Below, one piece after another: positions 10,583 to 21,835 of a stretch of DNA of 64,000 bases. This DNA is from Chelydra serpentina (Eukaryota; Chordata; Testudines; Chelydridae). Positions within the stretch are counted from its first letter, which is position 1, and every line of letters starts with the position of its first letter. The stretch covers positions 11,346,501 through 11,410,500 of the forward strand of contig JBAIAC010000003.1 of the NCBI GenBank assembly GCA_037349315.1, written 5' to 3'. The position numbers and the translations under genes are program-made. The notes beneath the pieces were generated by a model. The model was not told where the DNA came from. It saw only the letters and a list, made by a program, of their open reading frames with translations, and did no database searches.

Positions 10583-11294
10583 CAGGGGTCTCAAACTCAA
10601 ATGACCACGAGGGCCACATGAGGACTAGTACATTGGCACGAAGGCCGCATTACTGACACCTCTCTCCCACCGCCCTCGGCCCCGCCCCCAATCCACCCCT
10701 TCCCTGCCCCCATTCCAACCCCTTCCCTAAAATCCCCACCCCAACTCTGCCCCCTCCCTGTCCCCAGGGGGTGCAGGAGAGGTGTGGGGTGTGGTGGGAG
10801 CTCAGGGCAAGGAGTTGGGGAGCAGGAGGGGTGCAGGGTGAAGCAGGGGGTCAGGATGCAGGGTGCAGCAGGGGGTTCAGGGCAGGGGTACAGGGTGCAG
10901 GAGGGGTGTGGGGTGCAGCAGGGTCTCAAGGGCAGGGGGTCAGGGTGCAGAGTGTGGCAGGGGGCTCAGGGCAGGGGGTTGGGGTGCGGGAGGGGTATGG
11001 GGTGCGGCAGGGGGCTCAGGGTGTGGGGTGCAGCAGGGGGTTCAGAGCAGGGGTGCAGGAGGGGTTCAGGGTGAGGCAGGGGTGCAGGAGGGGCTCGGGG
11101 GGCGGGCTCTGGCCAGGCACGCACCAGGGGCAGGGCAGGCTCCCTGCCTGCCTGCACGCACACCTGCACTGCACTGCCCTGCCCCCGCTCGTCAAGGGGC
11201 TGGAACCTGGGGGAGGAGAGGCACAGGGGTCTGTGTCACTGTTGCATCCAGGCACCGCCCCCAGCAGCTCCCATTGGCCGAGAACAGGGAACCT
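10583..11294 (+). mobile_element. Truncated hAT-type element, GC-rich, with G-rich tandem repeats
   Basis: Begins CAGGGGTCTCAAACTCAAAT at 10583. The same terminal sequence in inverse orientation ends at 20518, and the two align over about 80 bp. The right terminus is missing, so no TSD can be tested. From about 10770 to 11095 the plus strand is a degenerate tandem array of GGGTGCAGGAGGGGT and GGGGCTCAGGGCAGG-like units. Long frames through it look glycine-rich only because of the repeat. Confidence 0.7.
10770..11095. repeat. G-rich minisatellite
   Basis: Irregular units of roughly 45-50 bp built from GCAGGGGGCTCAGGGCAGGG and GGTGCAGGAGGGGTGTGGGG variants, strongly G-biased on the plus strand and therefore able in principle to form G-quadruplexes. 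Confidence 0.8.
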
Positions 11295-11389
11295 CTAAGA
11301 CATGGTATTTCCAGGCCTTGGAATGTACCAAATTAGTGCCAAGTCCTATGAGGATGCTAAACAACCCTTAAGGGGTCCCAGCACCAATT
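11295..11389 (+). repeat. 95-bp inverted repeat, arm 1
   Basis: Reverse complement of 20846-20940 with three mismatches that I can count. Sequence outside the arms is unrelated. Starts CTAAGACATGG. Confidence 0.93.
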
Positions 11390-12260
11390 CCCATTGCTCA
11401 GGACCTCATCCCCTCACAGAATCAGGCTCATGGTGTCAGCTGGTGTTTAGGCACCTAAAGATGCAGCTAGACACCCAGTGAGGTTTTCCAAAGCACTCAG
11501 GTGCCTAACTCAGAAAATCCCACTATGCATCTGTCTGCAGCCTGAAGTGCCTAAAAATTAGGCTCCCAGTGTGGAAAAATGAATACTAAATGAAATCCTT
11601 GGGAAAAAAACCTTTAAAGATGTAAAGTCTTTGCTAAGGTTCATTGGCTCAAGTGACAGGTGTTATATATCCAATGTGCCTTTCTGTGCTTTCTCTAATT
11701 CAGCTAATAATTCTTCCTCAAATTCCCAGACTAATTGCAATGCACAGGTAAGAGAATATGCAAATGTACAGATGATATTCCATAAAAGTTCTCTCCACTG
11801 GCCCATCAAGATTCTCCCACACTCTAAGATATTTTTTTAGTATACCTAGTCCTTCACCCATGCATACTTCATCTTCCTCTGGGGCACGATATGCCATAGA
11901 CCTTATTTCCTCTGCTGTGACATTAACCTTATATTTTAATTCCATTCGCTTTCGCTAGATTAGCCAAAACCAACAGGACTATCATTATTGCATTAACAGT
12001 TCTCAGATTTACCATATTCTCACACACACCTCAGTCCATCTGGAATGATTCCAGAGAGAGTATTAAACTGGTTGTAGCCTTTCTTATTGGAGGCACAGGC
12101 ATAGCTACTTTTCATTTCCTATGAAAATAAGGAGGAGGTTGGATGTGTGGATGGCCCATTAATCCAAGAACAAACAAAAAAATCATCCCAACCTGGATGC
12201 TTGTATAACTCTAGCTACTTCTCTAGAGCTGCTCTGAGCTGTTTAGATTCCCCTCCCCAT
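11390..12260. other. Unique DNA, no gene recognised
   Basis: Contains AGGTGCCTAACT-type words near 11500 similar to those at 7.5-8 kb, otherwise nothing I can name. Confidence 0.45.
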
Positions 12261-12375
12261 AGAGTTTAAGGCCAGGGGAGCGCACCAAATAATTTAGTCT
12301 TACCTCCTGCAGAGCACAGGCTATTGACCACCACCCAGCCACCCCCACACCAAGTCAACCAGAACTGGACAAAAA
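12261..12375 (-). mobile_element. Old CR1 3'-end fragment
   Basis: AGAGTTTAAGGCCAG followed by the diverged TCTGACCTCCTG...AGCACAGGC block is the 3' end of an older CR1 group also seen at 30913 and 55542. Short, non-coding and diverged. Confidence 0.65.
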
Positions 12376-12502
12376 TATTACAGACCTCAGAAGACTACAC
12401 TTGTGTCACAGGCAGGAAACAGGAGGGACTGAGGTGCACAAATGCTCAAGACCTTTACAATGGCAGGGAACAGATGAATACACCCCTAGATATATATCAT
12501 CC

Positions 12503-12755
12503 TCAGTGGCAGATTAATGCATGGGCCCACAGGACCCCAGCCAATTTGGGGCCCCCCACAGGAGTGCTGGAACCTATGCAAAAGTGGGGGAGGCATTGAT
12601 GCTGGAACTGTGGCCCAGTCCTCTGCTCCCCCTCGAGGCCAGGCCCCACCCCCTGGCCAGACCAGAAGCCAGAGCCAGGCTGTGGTAAGAGCTGCCACCC
12701 AGGGAGCCCAGGCTGCTGTGGGAAGCCCCAGACCCTCCACCTGCCCTTGAACAAT
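12503..12755. other. GC-rich segment, possible DNA-transposon relic
   Basis: Begins CAGTGGCAGATTAATGC after AT-rich flank and is GC-rich to about 12750. I could not find a matching inverted end or TSD, so the class is unproven. Open frames on both strands arise from base composition. Confidence 0.3.
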
Positions 12756-15109
12756 TTCTAAGGTGGTGTAGCTCATGTTTCACCGGTTACTCAGGGCTGT
12801 CCTCAAGGCATAATTTAGCCCCTAGTGGGCCTATCAATTAACAAAGTCACTTTCATACTATATACATATAGGTAATGCAGGTTTTAGCTTGCTTGTAATT
12901 ACAATAAAATAAGATTGTTCCCTCCCATAAGCCAATGCAAATGATCGCTTCTATCCCATTACACAGCAGCTTGTTTGTCATGTTGCTCCAGCCCTGGGGT
13001 AAAGACAATGGGCCACTTATCAACACTGATTAAACATCTAGCATAATGCTGGTGAACCAGAGGAGGGCGAGATCTGAACTTGCCCATTATAGCTCTGTTC
13101 TGACCTCCTGAACCAGACCACCACTTTGCTGAGTTTGGGTTCATTAGGCATCAAATCAGGGTATGATGGTATTGAAACATTGGCAGACCAGGTGCTAGTT
13201 CATGCCAAGGCCCCAGAACACTGACAGATGCATAGCTGGAAACCAGTCTGGCTCACTTGTGAGTTAGTAGAGTTAAAATAGATATTAGTGTTATCAGAAT
13301 GTGTTTAGGCTTTATGCTTGTAGGATGCTGCATGTTTGAATCCTACTTACAGTAGCTGCACCCCTGTTCTAACGTAATGTTTAAATGTTTGCTCTGTAAC
13401 TATAATAATCTTTGCTCAGACTGTAAATTCCCCAGTCAGGGGAGAAGCATTACCACCTGTGAAATGCTACCTTACCACAAGAGGGGTTATTGTCTCCCCA
13501 GTAAAAGATCTACAGACATCTGCCAAGTCATTGTGGACAAAAAAACCTGTTGATTCTTCAGGGGTGTGGGGAAGCAGATTATGTGCACAAGCCTGCATCC
13601 CATTACAGCGTGAATGCTAGGGGAAGGGAATAAAAATGCCCTTGAAGAAGAAATTGGTATCTTTATGCTGCCTGGACTCTGAGGCGCAGAGATTCCTAAA
13701 CATAAGACAGAGATCCCCATGCTGCTTGACATGGGTCAGCCCAAAAGACATAAAACCTTGCTTATAGTAGCAACTTCTATTATCTTTTGAATGTAAGACA
13801 AACTCATTTGTGTGTATGTTTCCTTGTAAATAACTCATTTCTTTTTCCTAGTTAATAAACATTTAGTTTATTATAGGATTGGCTACAAGCATTGTCTTTG
13901 GTGAGAGATCTAGGGTGCACTTGACCTGGGGTAAGTGAGTGGTCCTTTGGCACTGGGAGGAACCTGAATATTGATGTAATTTTTGGTACAAAGGGACTAC
14001 CTATCACAATGGTTGGCTTGCCTGGCTGGCAAGATAGACTAGAGTACCCAAGGGGACTGTGTGGCTCCATGGTAGGGCTGTTGTAGTCCTTAAGGAGTTC
14101 ACACTTGTTACTCGGTTGGTGAAATCTAACTATAGAACACACAGGCCATTTGGGGCCCGTGCCTGTTTCTTCTAGCCGAAACGCTAGCTCAGAAGAACTC
14201 TGCACTCTAGAACCCCACTCTCGGAGCACAGGGATCCTTGGGGTTAACCAGGCCGACATCTTGCTAAGCTTTTACATAACCAAGCTAGCTGGCAGGGCTA
14301 TTTGATCAGTGTGAAGTAAGTGCTGTCATTTCCAAGATGATCTGCGAGACCTAAAAAAAACTCCACCAGTTGCACTGTGTGCTGGAAGCCTCACACAACT
14401 GGGTTCCATGCACTAATTATTTAAACTCACCTTCTTATGTCCTGATTTGCAAGCCTGGATGTACAACCCACCATGCACTGAGCAGGACTCACCTGTCTAC
14501 CAAGCGATGGACTGAGCCCACCCACGTGTCACACAAAGGCCACAAAACAGCCATCAGAAATTGCTGCCATGACTCATCTGGCCTGGATTCAAACCAGTGA
14601 CATCACCCTCTGTATCGCAGTACCAATGCCCCATTGCTAAGTTATGTTAACAGCATTTGGGGCAACGTCCTCCATTATTCATTTTATAACTACTACTTTA
14701 ATATTTCCCAGGCTTATTTCTTAGTTAAAATGACTGTCATTTTCAGTACTAGGTCTGGCATCAAATAAAGGAACTTCCTTTCAAAGGATACTTCTGTAGC
14801 ATATGGGGGCAGGGGGGCAAGGAATGAGATGGAGGAAATGATACATATGTATAGGAAAGTTGTCAGGGTCTGATCCAAATTCCATTGAAACCAGGGGAAT
14901 GAATCCATTGGTGTCTAGAGAGCTGGATTGGGCCCTTAATGGCAAGGTGCCCAAAAGCAAGCCATTTCAAGAAAGTTTGCTTCCAAACCTAGATTACTAA
15001 TTACCCCTATCCACAGTCACCTGCTCAAAACTTTGCCATCTATCATCAAGTATTTTCTACATGAAATTAATGCTGGTTTCATAGCCCTGGAGAGAGTGAG
15101 TTCTCTTCG
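12756..15109. other. Mostly unique DNA with a probable tRNA-derived SINE relic
   Basis: No exon recognised. On the minus strand about 14650-14455 reads GGGGCATTGGTACTGCGATA and then TGGTTTGAATCC (B-box-like), consistent with an ancient tRNA-derived SINE. The remainder is without identifiable content. Confidence 0.4.
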
Positions 15110-15560
15110 GGTTGTCTAGATGCAGGTAGAGGCATGTCTGTAACCTTTCCCACACCGGCTCTCAAGCACATCTCCTCCCACTGACCTGTATGGGATCATG
15201 TCCGTAAGTTTAGTCAACACGTCCATCCAGTATTTGGTGCCTCTGCTGTGACTGATGTCGCTGTGCTGAGTACAGTAGCGTAGGCAGGTCCGGAGCACAG
15301 GGGGAGCGGTGCTATAAAAAGGCGCCTCCCCAGGCTCCCCTGTACTCACCCGGCGGTGATTTAAAGGGCAAGGGATCAAATGTGGGAACTCTGATTCTTA
15401 CGCAGGAGCCTCCTCTACCTGAGCTGAAAGACCCAGCTCCGATAGCAAAGGCTCTGGCTCCATGATCAAACTCTATGCATGGCCCAGCCACCGTTAGCAG
15501 GGAACAGAGCGCCACACTCAGTGGGGGTGGTTTACACAAGCATGTAGAAGATGGCTACCA
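15110..15560. other. GC-richer unclassified segment with a TATA-like motif
   Basis: Contrast in composition with its flanks. CTATAAAAAGG lies at 15311-15321 on the plus strand followed by GGCGCCTCCCC, and TTTAAAGGG lies about 40 bp on. An 87-codon minus-strand frame (15116-15379) covers most of it but shows no known domain. It could be an LTR or DNA-transposon interior; I cannot decide. Confidence 0.3.
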
Positions 15561-15793
15561 AAGTCAAAAATAGAGCCCTTGCAAAGACATTCATTCTCCT
15601 ACAGAGGCTGCAGCTCCACAGCAGATTCTGGGTTCCCGTTTGTGCGCCACAACTGAAATGTAGAAATAAAAGAATGCATTGAACACAAGAACTTCTTTCT
15701 TGGTTAACCATGGGGACGGATTTATGTCAATCAGCATTAGACAGCAACAACTTTTGGTCACTGTTCACCTGGACTGAATTAAGAATGGACTAA

Positions 15794-16346
15794 ACTGCAG
15801 CAAGGGAGGTTTAGGTTGGACATTAGGAAAAAGTTCCTAACGGTCAGGGTGGTTAAACACTGGAATAAACTGCCCAGGGAGGTTGTGGAATCTCCATCTC
15901 TGGAGATATTTAAAAGTAGGCTAGATAAATGTCTATCAGGGATGGTCTAGACAGTAATTGGTCCTGCCATGAGGGCAGGGGGCTGGACTCGATGACCTCT
16001 CGAGGTCCCTTCCAGCCCTAGAATCTATGGGTACATCTATACTTATGCGTCGCGTCGGAGGAGTCCAATCGATCTTCTGGGTTCGATTTATCGCATCTTG
16101 TCTAGACGCGATAAATCGAACCAGGAAGTGCTCCCCCGTCGATGCTTGTAATCCTACTCCGCGAACGGAGTAGGCGGAGTCGTCGGGGGAGCCTGCGCGC
16201 CGCGTGTGGACCCCCGGTAAGTACCTTTTCATTCGAACTAAGATACTTCGACTTCAGCTACCTTATTCACGTAGCTGAAGTTGCGTATCTTAGTTCGAAT
16301 TGGGGGGTTAGTGTAGACTAGCCCTTAGAATCTATGAATCTATTAG
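15794..16346 (+). mobile_element. CR1 3' end, split by a Harbinger-type MITE
   Basis: Plus-strand CR1 from CTGCAGCAAGGGAGG through [19 protein letters not shown] codons and the 3'-UTR to the terminal AGAATCTATG repeats. The MITE at 16029-16324 sits within the terminal repeats, which resume after it (TTAGAATCTATGAATC). Confidence 0.9.
16029..16324 (+). mobile_element. Harbinger-type MITE, copy A
   Basis: 296 bp. Ends GGGTACATCTATACTT and (inverse) GGGCTAGTCTACACTA. The interior is built of long palindromes: one around CGATTTATCGC...GCGATAAATCG and one around CTTCAGCTAC...GTAGCTGAAG. Non-coding. The flanking trinucleotide is TTA on the right only; copies B and D have TTA on both sides. Confidence 0.85.
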
Positions 16347-18419
16347 TGTAGATACAAGAGGCTCTGTGTCACGTAGCTGTTCCCCCGAGCCATCCCGTCC
16401 CCCTAAATATCATGCATGCAGCAAATCAGTTGAAATTTTCTTGTGGATGAGACAGAGTGGAGGGCTAATAATGCCCATCATTCCAGTCTACTCACACCTC
16501 CTCAATAAGTGTCTAGGTAGAGCTAGATTTCCAAAAGTGCTCAGCCCTTTTGAAAATCTAGCCTCAGTTGTGAGTGCTGGGGACATAAATTCCCCTGAAT
16601 TCTTTTGAAGTTCTCCCCCATAGTAACCAGGTGCCATGGACTGCACTACCTACAGCAGAGCCATGAATATCCTAGATAAGGCAGATTGCTCAGGAGAAAA
16701 AAAGTCTCTGGCAGAAGGTGAATGGGAGCTAAAGAGGAAGCTGCTTTCCAAATGCTGTCTGTGGTTACAGCTATAACATTTAAAACATTTAATCTAGTGG
16801 CACCAGGATTGTAATTTTTAGGAACTGCAATTTCTTGCCTAATAATAATAATCCTGTCACTCATGTGAATAAATTAACCCTGGCCTAACTAAAGGTGACC
16901 GCAAAGGATAAAGACCATAATTTGGGAAACTATGCAAAGCAGTAAAGACAGATGTAGGGAAATTAGCATTATGCTTTTATAGCTCCCATGAGGATATTCA
17001 ACAGCTGATGTTGTGTTGCATTGGATGCACCATTGGTTCGTTAATAGCAGCATTCATAAAAGTCTTTATTGAAAAAAACCTCTGAATTCTGACCACGCTA
17101 GCAGAATGCTATATTATTCTTTCAGTTTCTTGGAGGATTAGCTCATTCTTGTCTGCTTTTAGTCTTCCATTCCATTCCGTCTTTCCTTCTCTCTTTTCTG
17201 GTTGCACTTCATTGCGAGCTGTCAGTTGATGGGTAATAACTCACACACTAGATTGTCAAAATATTGAAACAATTCTCTGTGTTTATTTCCTTGCTCTCTT
17301 TTTCAGAGTGTTTCCAATAAAAAAATGCTTCTAAATTCAATGTTTCTGTTTAAGAGGCTGTGAGATTAGCTACAGAGCCTCAAAGTGGAATCCCAGTGAT
17401 ATTACATACTATGAAACGAACATAAAAGAAAGCCAGAGCTTTGTAGCAGACATTTTACTATGTAACTCAGGAACAGACATTTTTTCCTCGCTCCCTGAGA
17501 CAGTTCATTAAAAAGGCATCAGAAATTGCGTGCTCTTTTTGTGATGGATTTTGTGCTCATGGAAAGTGACAGATAGTGCTAGTAGCTGCCGTTTAGTCAC
17601 TTGGATGTTAGTCTGCCTGAGAAACTATCCCAATTCCCAGTTCAACAGTCAGGTTTATAAATTGCACAGTGGTGAGTTATGCTAAGCAGAAACAATCTCA
17701 GTACAAGGGTGCTCATTGCCACAAAATATTGTTTCCATCTCATAGCCATTTGGTATTTTTAATGGGACCCTTCCTCTCCCATTGCCATTGTGTTTTTAAT
17801 GGGTCTCTTATAGACGGTCATCAGACATGATATAGAGCACCTGCCACGTAACAGCCAACGGAATACACATTGGGATGGAATAAACAGTGGGGTGCCAGGG
17901 TACTGGTATTATTGTGAGAGAACAGGATACAATTAGCTCATCTCTCCAGAAGTTCTGGTGAGCGCATGCCAGGATTTTCAGTTGAAATAGGACTCCCAGA
18001 AACCAGGGATCGCTCCCACAGCATGTGAGAAATCTTATGGGGAAGCCTGAGGCAATGAAGGTGCTGGATTCATATCAGAGTAACTGACAACGCAATCTAG
18101 CCTTCTATTTTTACTGAGGTTTCTCTTCCCCCCCACCCCCCCGCTGTCAAATGCAAACAGCAGAACCAGGAAACCCCAAATCCTTCTTGGCTGAAAGTTT
18201 AAATTACATGCTGTGAAGCAATCTGGGCACATGAGCTGTGAGCAGAGAAATACACTACCCCCTGACACCTCATTAAACTACAGCACCCTTGTAAGTAAAC
18301 TAACTGTAGCAGGTATATGGACTTGCTCCAACTCCTGTTGATTTCAGTATGAGCTGGATCAGGCTTGAGGCCAGGGACTGTGGTCTGGTGGACTAAACAT
18401 TAGGTTGGGAACCAGGTGC
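16347..18419. other. Unique AT-rich DNA, no gene recognised
   Basis: Contains an (AAT)n run near 16843-16852. The stretch 16950-17700 has no repeat I recognise and could include conserved non-coding sequence; this needs alignment and is not claimed. Confidence 0.45.
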
Positions 18420-18427
18420 TGCCAAAC

Positions 18428-18550
18428 TAGGGTGACCAGATGTCCCGATTTTATAGGAATAGTCCTGATTTGGGGGTCTTTTTCTTATATAGGCTCCTAT
18501 GACCCTCCACCCCCGTCCCGATTTTTCACATTTGCTGTCTGGTCACCCTA
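18428..18550. mobile_element. Short hAT-like MITE, 123 bp, 8-bp TSDs
   Basis: Near-perfect terminal inverted repeats TAGGGTGACCAGA at each end. Flanked by TGCCAAAC at 18420-18427 and 18551-18558. The terminus fits the hAT pattern (YARNG) and the 8-bp duplication agrees. A TA target site of a mariner element is the alternative, but the longer duplication argues against it. Confidence 0.85.
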
Positions 18551-18578
18551 TGCCAAACAGGCCCTCAACGTTTTTGTA

Positions 18579-19251
18579 CAGTAGAACCGCAAAGATACAA
18601 ACACTAGAATTACGGCGTGACCAGTCAACTGGTCACAGTGGGGAACTGGAAGTAACCAGTCAGGAAGCAGCAGAGACAAAAAACAAACAAACCAGCAAAT
18701 ACTATACTGTGCCTATATTGCATCTTAAAGGTAGGCGTATCTGGGCTGCCTGTCCCCACTGCCACCCCTACACAGGAGGGCACAGGGCAGCCACTTACAG
18801 GTAGGAGGTGGTGAATGCTGTTTTCCCCCCCTCTCCTTGCCCCCTGGCTGGGAGGGGGACAATCTTGCAAGCTCAGAGCCTGGGAAAGAAACTTCGAGCT
18901 GCTACAGAAACCTGGCCTGGAGTATAAGCTGCTGGAGCTGGATCCCGAGCTCCTGCCCGCACCCTGTGTTCTGGAGGAGCAGCTCCATTTGAAAGGCCAC
19001 TGCCTGCACCGTGCGCCCACTGACACTGTGGTATGACAGGATGCCTCACTCATCACCCTTGCAGCCAGGGGGCTAGAACCAGCTGCCTGTCCTCAGCCCC
19101 ACTCGCCGGGCAGCCACTGCAGAGCTCTGAGCCCCTCTCCGAGCAGTCTGCCAGGAGGAGCATCCCAGAACGGCTTGTTCAGTGTTACAAACATTTCAGA
19201 GCAACAAACAACCTCCAGTCCCAAGATGTCCATAACTCAGGGGTTCTACTG
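18579..19251. mobile_element. pogo/Tigger-type non-autonomous element with TA TSD
   Basis: Starts CAGTAGAACCGCAAAG and ends, read inversely, CAGTAGAACCCCTGAG; TA flanks both ends (18577-18578, 19252-19253). Terminal sequence and TA target match Tigger-like Tc1/mariner elements. The interior (18800-19150) is GC-rich and carries no transposase. Confidence 0.8.
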
Positions 19252-19470
19252 TAAAAATTAGGTCAGTTAACATCTCCAAACTGCTGCACAAATGTTAAAT
19301 GTTGTGGGATATAAGTGCTAACTGTGACGGGACAGCAGCCTCTCACTGGCTGGGAAAGGGTTAGGGGCTCCACTGGCAGCCAAGCTCCAAACATACCGAG
19401 TGTTTATATTTTATTAAAACCCCTCTTTGCATTACAGTATTTAAAAAGTTAATACATTGACTTTTAATAG

Positions 19471-20172
19471 CATAGAATCTCAGGGTTGGAAGGGACCTCA
19501 GGAGGTCATCTAGTCCAACCCCCTGCTCAAAGCAGGACCAAACCCAACTAAATCATCCCAGCCAGGGCTTTGTCAAGCCTGACCTTAAAAACCTCTAAGG
19601 AAGGAGATTCCACCACCTCCCTAGGTAACCCATTCCAGTGCTTCACCACCCTACTAGTGAAAAAGGTTTTCCTAATATCCAAGCTAAACCTCCCCTTCTG
19701 CAACTTGAGACCATTACTCCTTGTTCTGTCATCTTCTACCACTGAGAACAGTCTAGATCCATCCTCTTTGGAACCCCCTTTTAGGTAGTTGAAAGCAGCT
19801 ATCAAATCCCCCCTCACTCTTCTCTTCTGCAGGCTAAACAATCCCAGTTCCCTCAGCCTCTCCTCATAAGTCATGTGCTCCAGCCCCCTAATCATTTTTG
19901 TTGCCCTCCGCTGGACTCTTTCCAATTTATCCACATCCTTCTTGTAGTGTGGGGCCCAAAACTGGACACAGTACTACAGATGAGGCCTCACCAGTGCCGA
20001 ATAGAGGGGAATGATCATGTCCCTCGATCTACTGGAAATGCCCCTACTTATACAGCCCAAAATGCCATTAGCCTTCTTGGCAACAAGGGCACACTGTTGA
20101 CTCATATTCAGCTTTTCGTCCACTGTAACCCCTAGGTCCTTTTCTGCAGAACCTAGGTCCTTTTCTGCAGAA
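19471..20172 (-). pseudogene. CR1 LINE 3' end with ORF2 C-terminus
   Basis: Minus-strand copy with two joined readings, [17 protein letters not shown]...[10 protein letters not shown], then a stop, then [20 protein letters not shown] and [20 protein letters not shown] through [12 protein letters not shown] and the end. This is the post-RT tail of CR1 ORF2. A 21-bp tandem duplication at about 20130-20171 repeats the codons AEKDLG. A SINE directly abuts its upstream side. Confidence 0.92.
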
Positions 20173-20361
20173 ATAATCATAGAATCATAGAATCTCAGGG
20201 TTGGAAGGGACCTTAGGAGGTCATCTAGTCCAACCCCCTGCTCAAAGCAGGACCAATCTCCAATTTTTTCCCCAGATCCCTAAATGGCCCCCTCAAGGAT
20301 TGAACTCACAACCCTGGGTTTAGCAGGCCAATGCTCAAACCACTGAGCTATCCCTCCCCCC
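20173..20361 (-). mobile_element. Turtle Cry-type SINE
   Basis: Full-length minus-strand copy: A-box-like TAGCTCAGTGG near 20345, B-box-like GAGTTCAATCC near 20300, CR1-type tail with ATAGAATC repeats at the low-coordinate end. It lies head to tail against a CR1 copy on the same strand. Confidence 0.92.
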
Positions 20362-20435
20362 GTAATAATATAGTAATACTACTATATAACCTCTTCATTT
20401 TTTTCATTTTTGACTATACTGTTGTATCATTGTAT

Positions 20436-20518
20436 GAAAAGGTTTCAGTGTTGGGGCCCTCGGGCCAATTTACTAGTTCTCAGGTGGCCCTCCCGGTGAT
20501 TTGAGTTTGAGATCCCTG
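20436..20518 (-). mobile_element. hAT terminal fragment related to 10583
   Basis: On the minus strand from 20518: CAGGGATCTCAAACTCAAAT and then about 60 bp that align with the start of the element at 10583. Truncated after about 80 bp. Confidence 0.75.
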
Positions 20519-20845
20519 GTTTAGAAGCAGCCAATCAGGGCCAGACTGGGCCCTATAAGAAGGGTGGCGGGGCAGAGACGTGCTGTGTCTCCCTGGAGCT
20601 TGAGGGAGGACGGGCTGCCTGTCGAGAGAAGTACCTGGGACACAGCAGTGCTGGGCAGGGTCAAGGGAGCAAGCAGAGCTCCAGCCTGGCTGGTTCCCAG
20701 ACTGTGGCCTTGATACTGGGGCCAAGCAGGTAGTGGCAGAGGGGAAGGAGAGGCAGTGAGACGCTGCCAGCTATAGGGTCCCTGGGTTGGGGCCTAGAGT
20801 AGCAGGAGGGCCTGGGCCTGCCCCACCGGCTGCCGAGGGAGTGGT
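20519..20845 (+). mobile_element. LTR-like GC-rich fragment with CCAAT and TATA motifs
   Basis: Plus strand carries CCAATCAGGGCC (20530) and CCCTATAAGAAGG (20550), spaced as in a promoter, followed by a purine-rich GC-rich run (GGGCAGGG, GAGCTCCAGCC, GGCTGGTTCCC) much like the R/U5 part of the solo LTR at 61316-62003. I infer a truncated Gypsy-type LTR; no TG/CA ends or TSDs can be seen. Confidence 0.5.
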
Positions 20846-20940
20846 AATTGGTGTTGGGACCCCTTAAGAGTTGTTGAGCATCCTCATAGGACTTGGCACT
20901 AATTTGGTACATTCCAAGGCCTGGAAATACCATGTCTTAG
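20846..20940 (-). repeat. 95-bp inverted repeat, arm 2
   Basis: Inverse partner of 11295-11389, three mismatches. Confidence 0.93.
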
Positions 20941-21604
20941 AGGCATTTTCCTTACAGGACTATAGTAGTAATGATACTTTGAACTTCTGTAAGGCCTTTA
21001 TTCCAAAATGCTTTAAACACAGTTGTATGTTTAACAACCTCATCACAACCTTTGGAAGGATTTGTTTGGGGCCTGCATCTTGCAAAATGATTTTGGCTTT
21101 TGAATACTGAACTTGAGACCTCTAATTGAGCTTGATTTTTTTTTCCAGGCACAGCTGAGCACCTGCCTTTTGAACATCTGTGTCCTTTAAGGTGTCTCAA
21201 GATGGGCAGCCAAAAATTGAGGTGCCCAAAATCACTAATCATTTCTGAAAATGTAGTAGTGCCCAAGGGATGCTAGGTGTTTTTTTAAACTAGCTGTGCA
21301 GTTATCTGACATGTCCTGGTTATAGACTATTCCCTTTTCGTCTGCTGCTACTTCCCTTGGTCAGATCCCAACTTATCTTGGGTCACCTTGTTCCAACTCT
21401 GAAGCTGCCTGCCCTCCTCAACCAACTCAGAGTAGGTATACACAGTAGCTGGGAGATGAAATCCCCAGCTCCGGTAGTTCTGCTTGAGCTAGTGAGTGTC
21501 TACCTGAGCAGCTGTGTAGGGAACTGCTGTACGTAACTGCCTTCAGCATGGTGCTCTCACACTGAACCCCTTTCTCCATCAAACACATTCTCCATATCCC
21601 TAGG
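20941..21604. other. Unique DNA, no gene recognised
   Basis: No repeat or coding signal that I can support. Confidence 0.45.
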
Positions 21605-21835
21605 GTCAGGATTGCCAACTCATGATTTTATCATGTGTTGTGATATTGGGTGCTTTTCTTAAAGCCCCAGCTCCTGGAGTCATGTGAATCTCAGCATTCA
21701 TTTAAAAAGAAAAGTCTTTAGTCCTCATGTTTACAGAAGAAAATGGAAGACATGACCCCTAAAGACTGGGAAACCAGAACAATAAAAAGAACCTCAATGT
21801 GATTTTTTTTTTAAAATCTCATTTTATAACAGTGC
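21605..21835 (+). repeat. Dispersed repeat family (GATTGCCAACTCATGA type), copy 1
   Basis: Shares GATTGCCAACTCATGATTTT and CTTAAAGCCCCAGCTCCTGG with the minus-strand copy at 34070-34456. Probably an old DNA element; no terminal structure resolved. Confidence 0.6.

Noticed and set aside
10771..11336. Overlapping glycine-rich, collagen-like frames
   Set aside because: Three overlapping frames read the same G-rich tandem repeat; composition artefact in a transposon remnant.
15116..15379. 87-codon minus-strand frame as a possible exon
   Set aside because: No recognisable domain; lies in an unclassified GC-rich segment that may be a repeat.
18428..18550. Mariner-type MITE with TA target
   Set aside because: TA fits, but TGCCAAAC on both sides and the TAGGG end point to an 8-bp hAT duplication instead.
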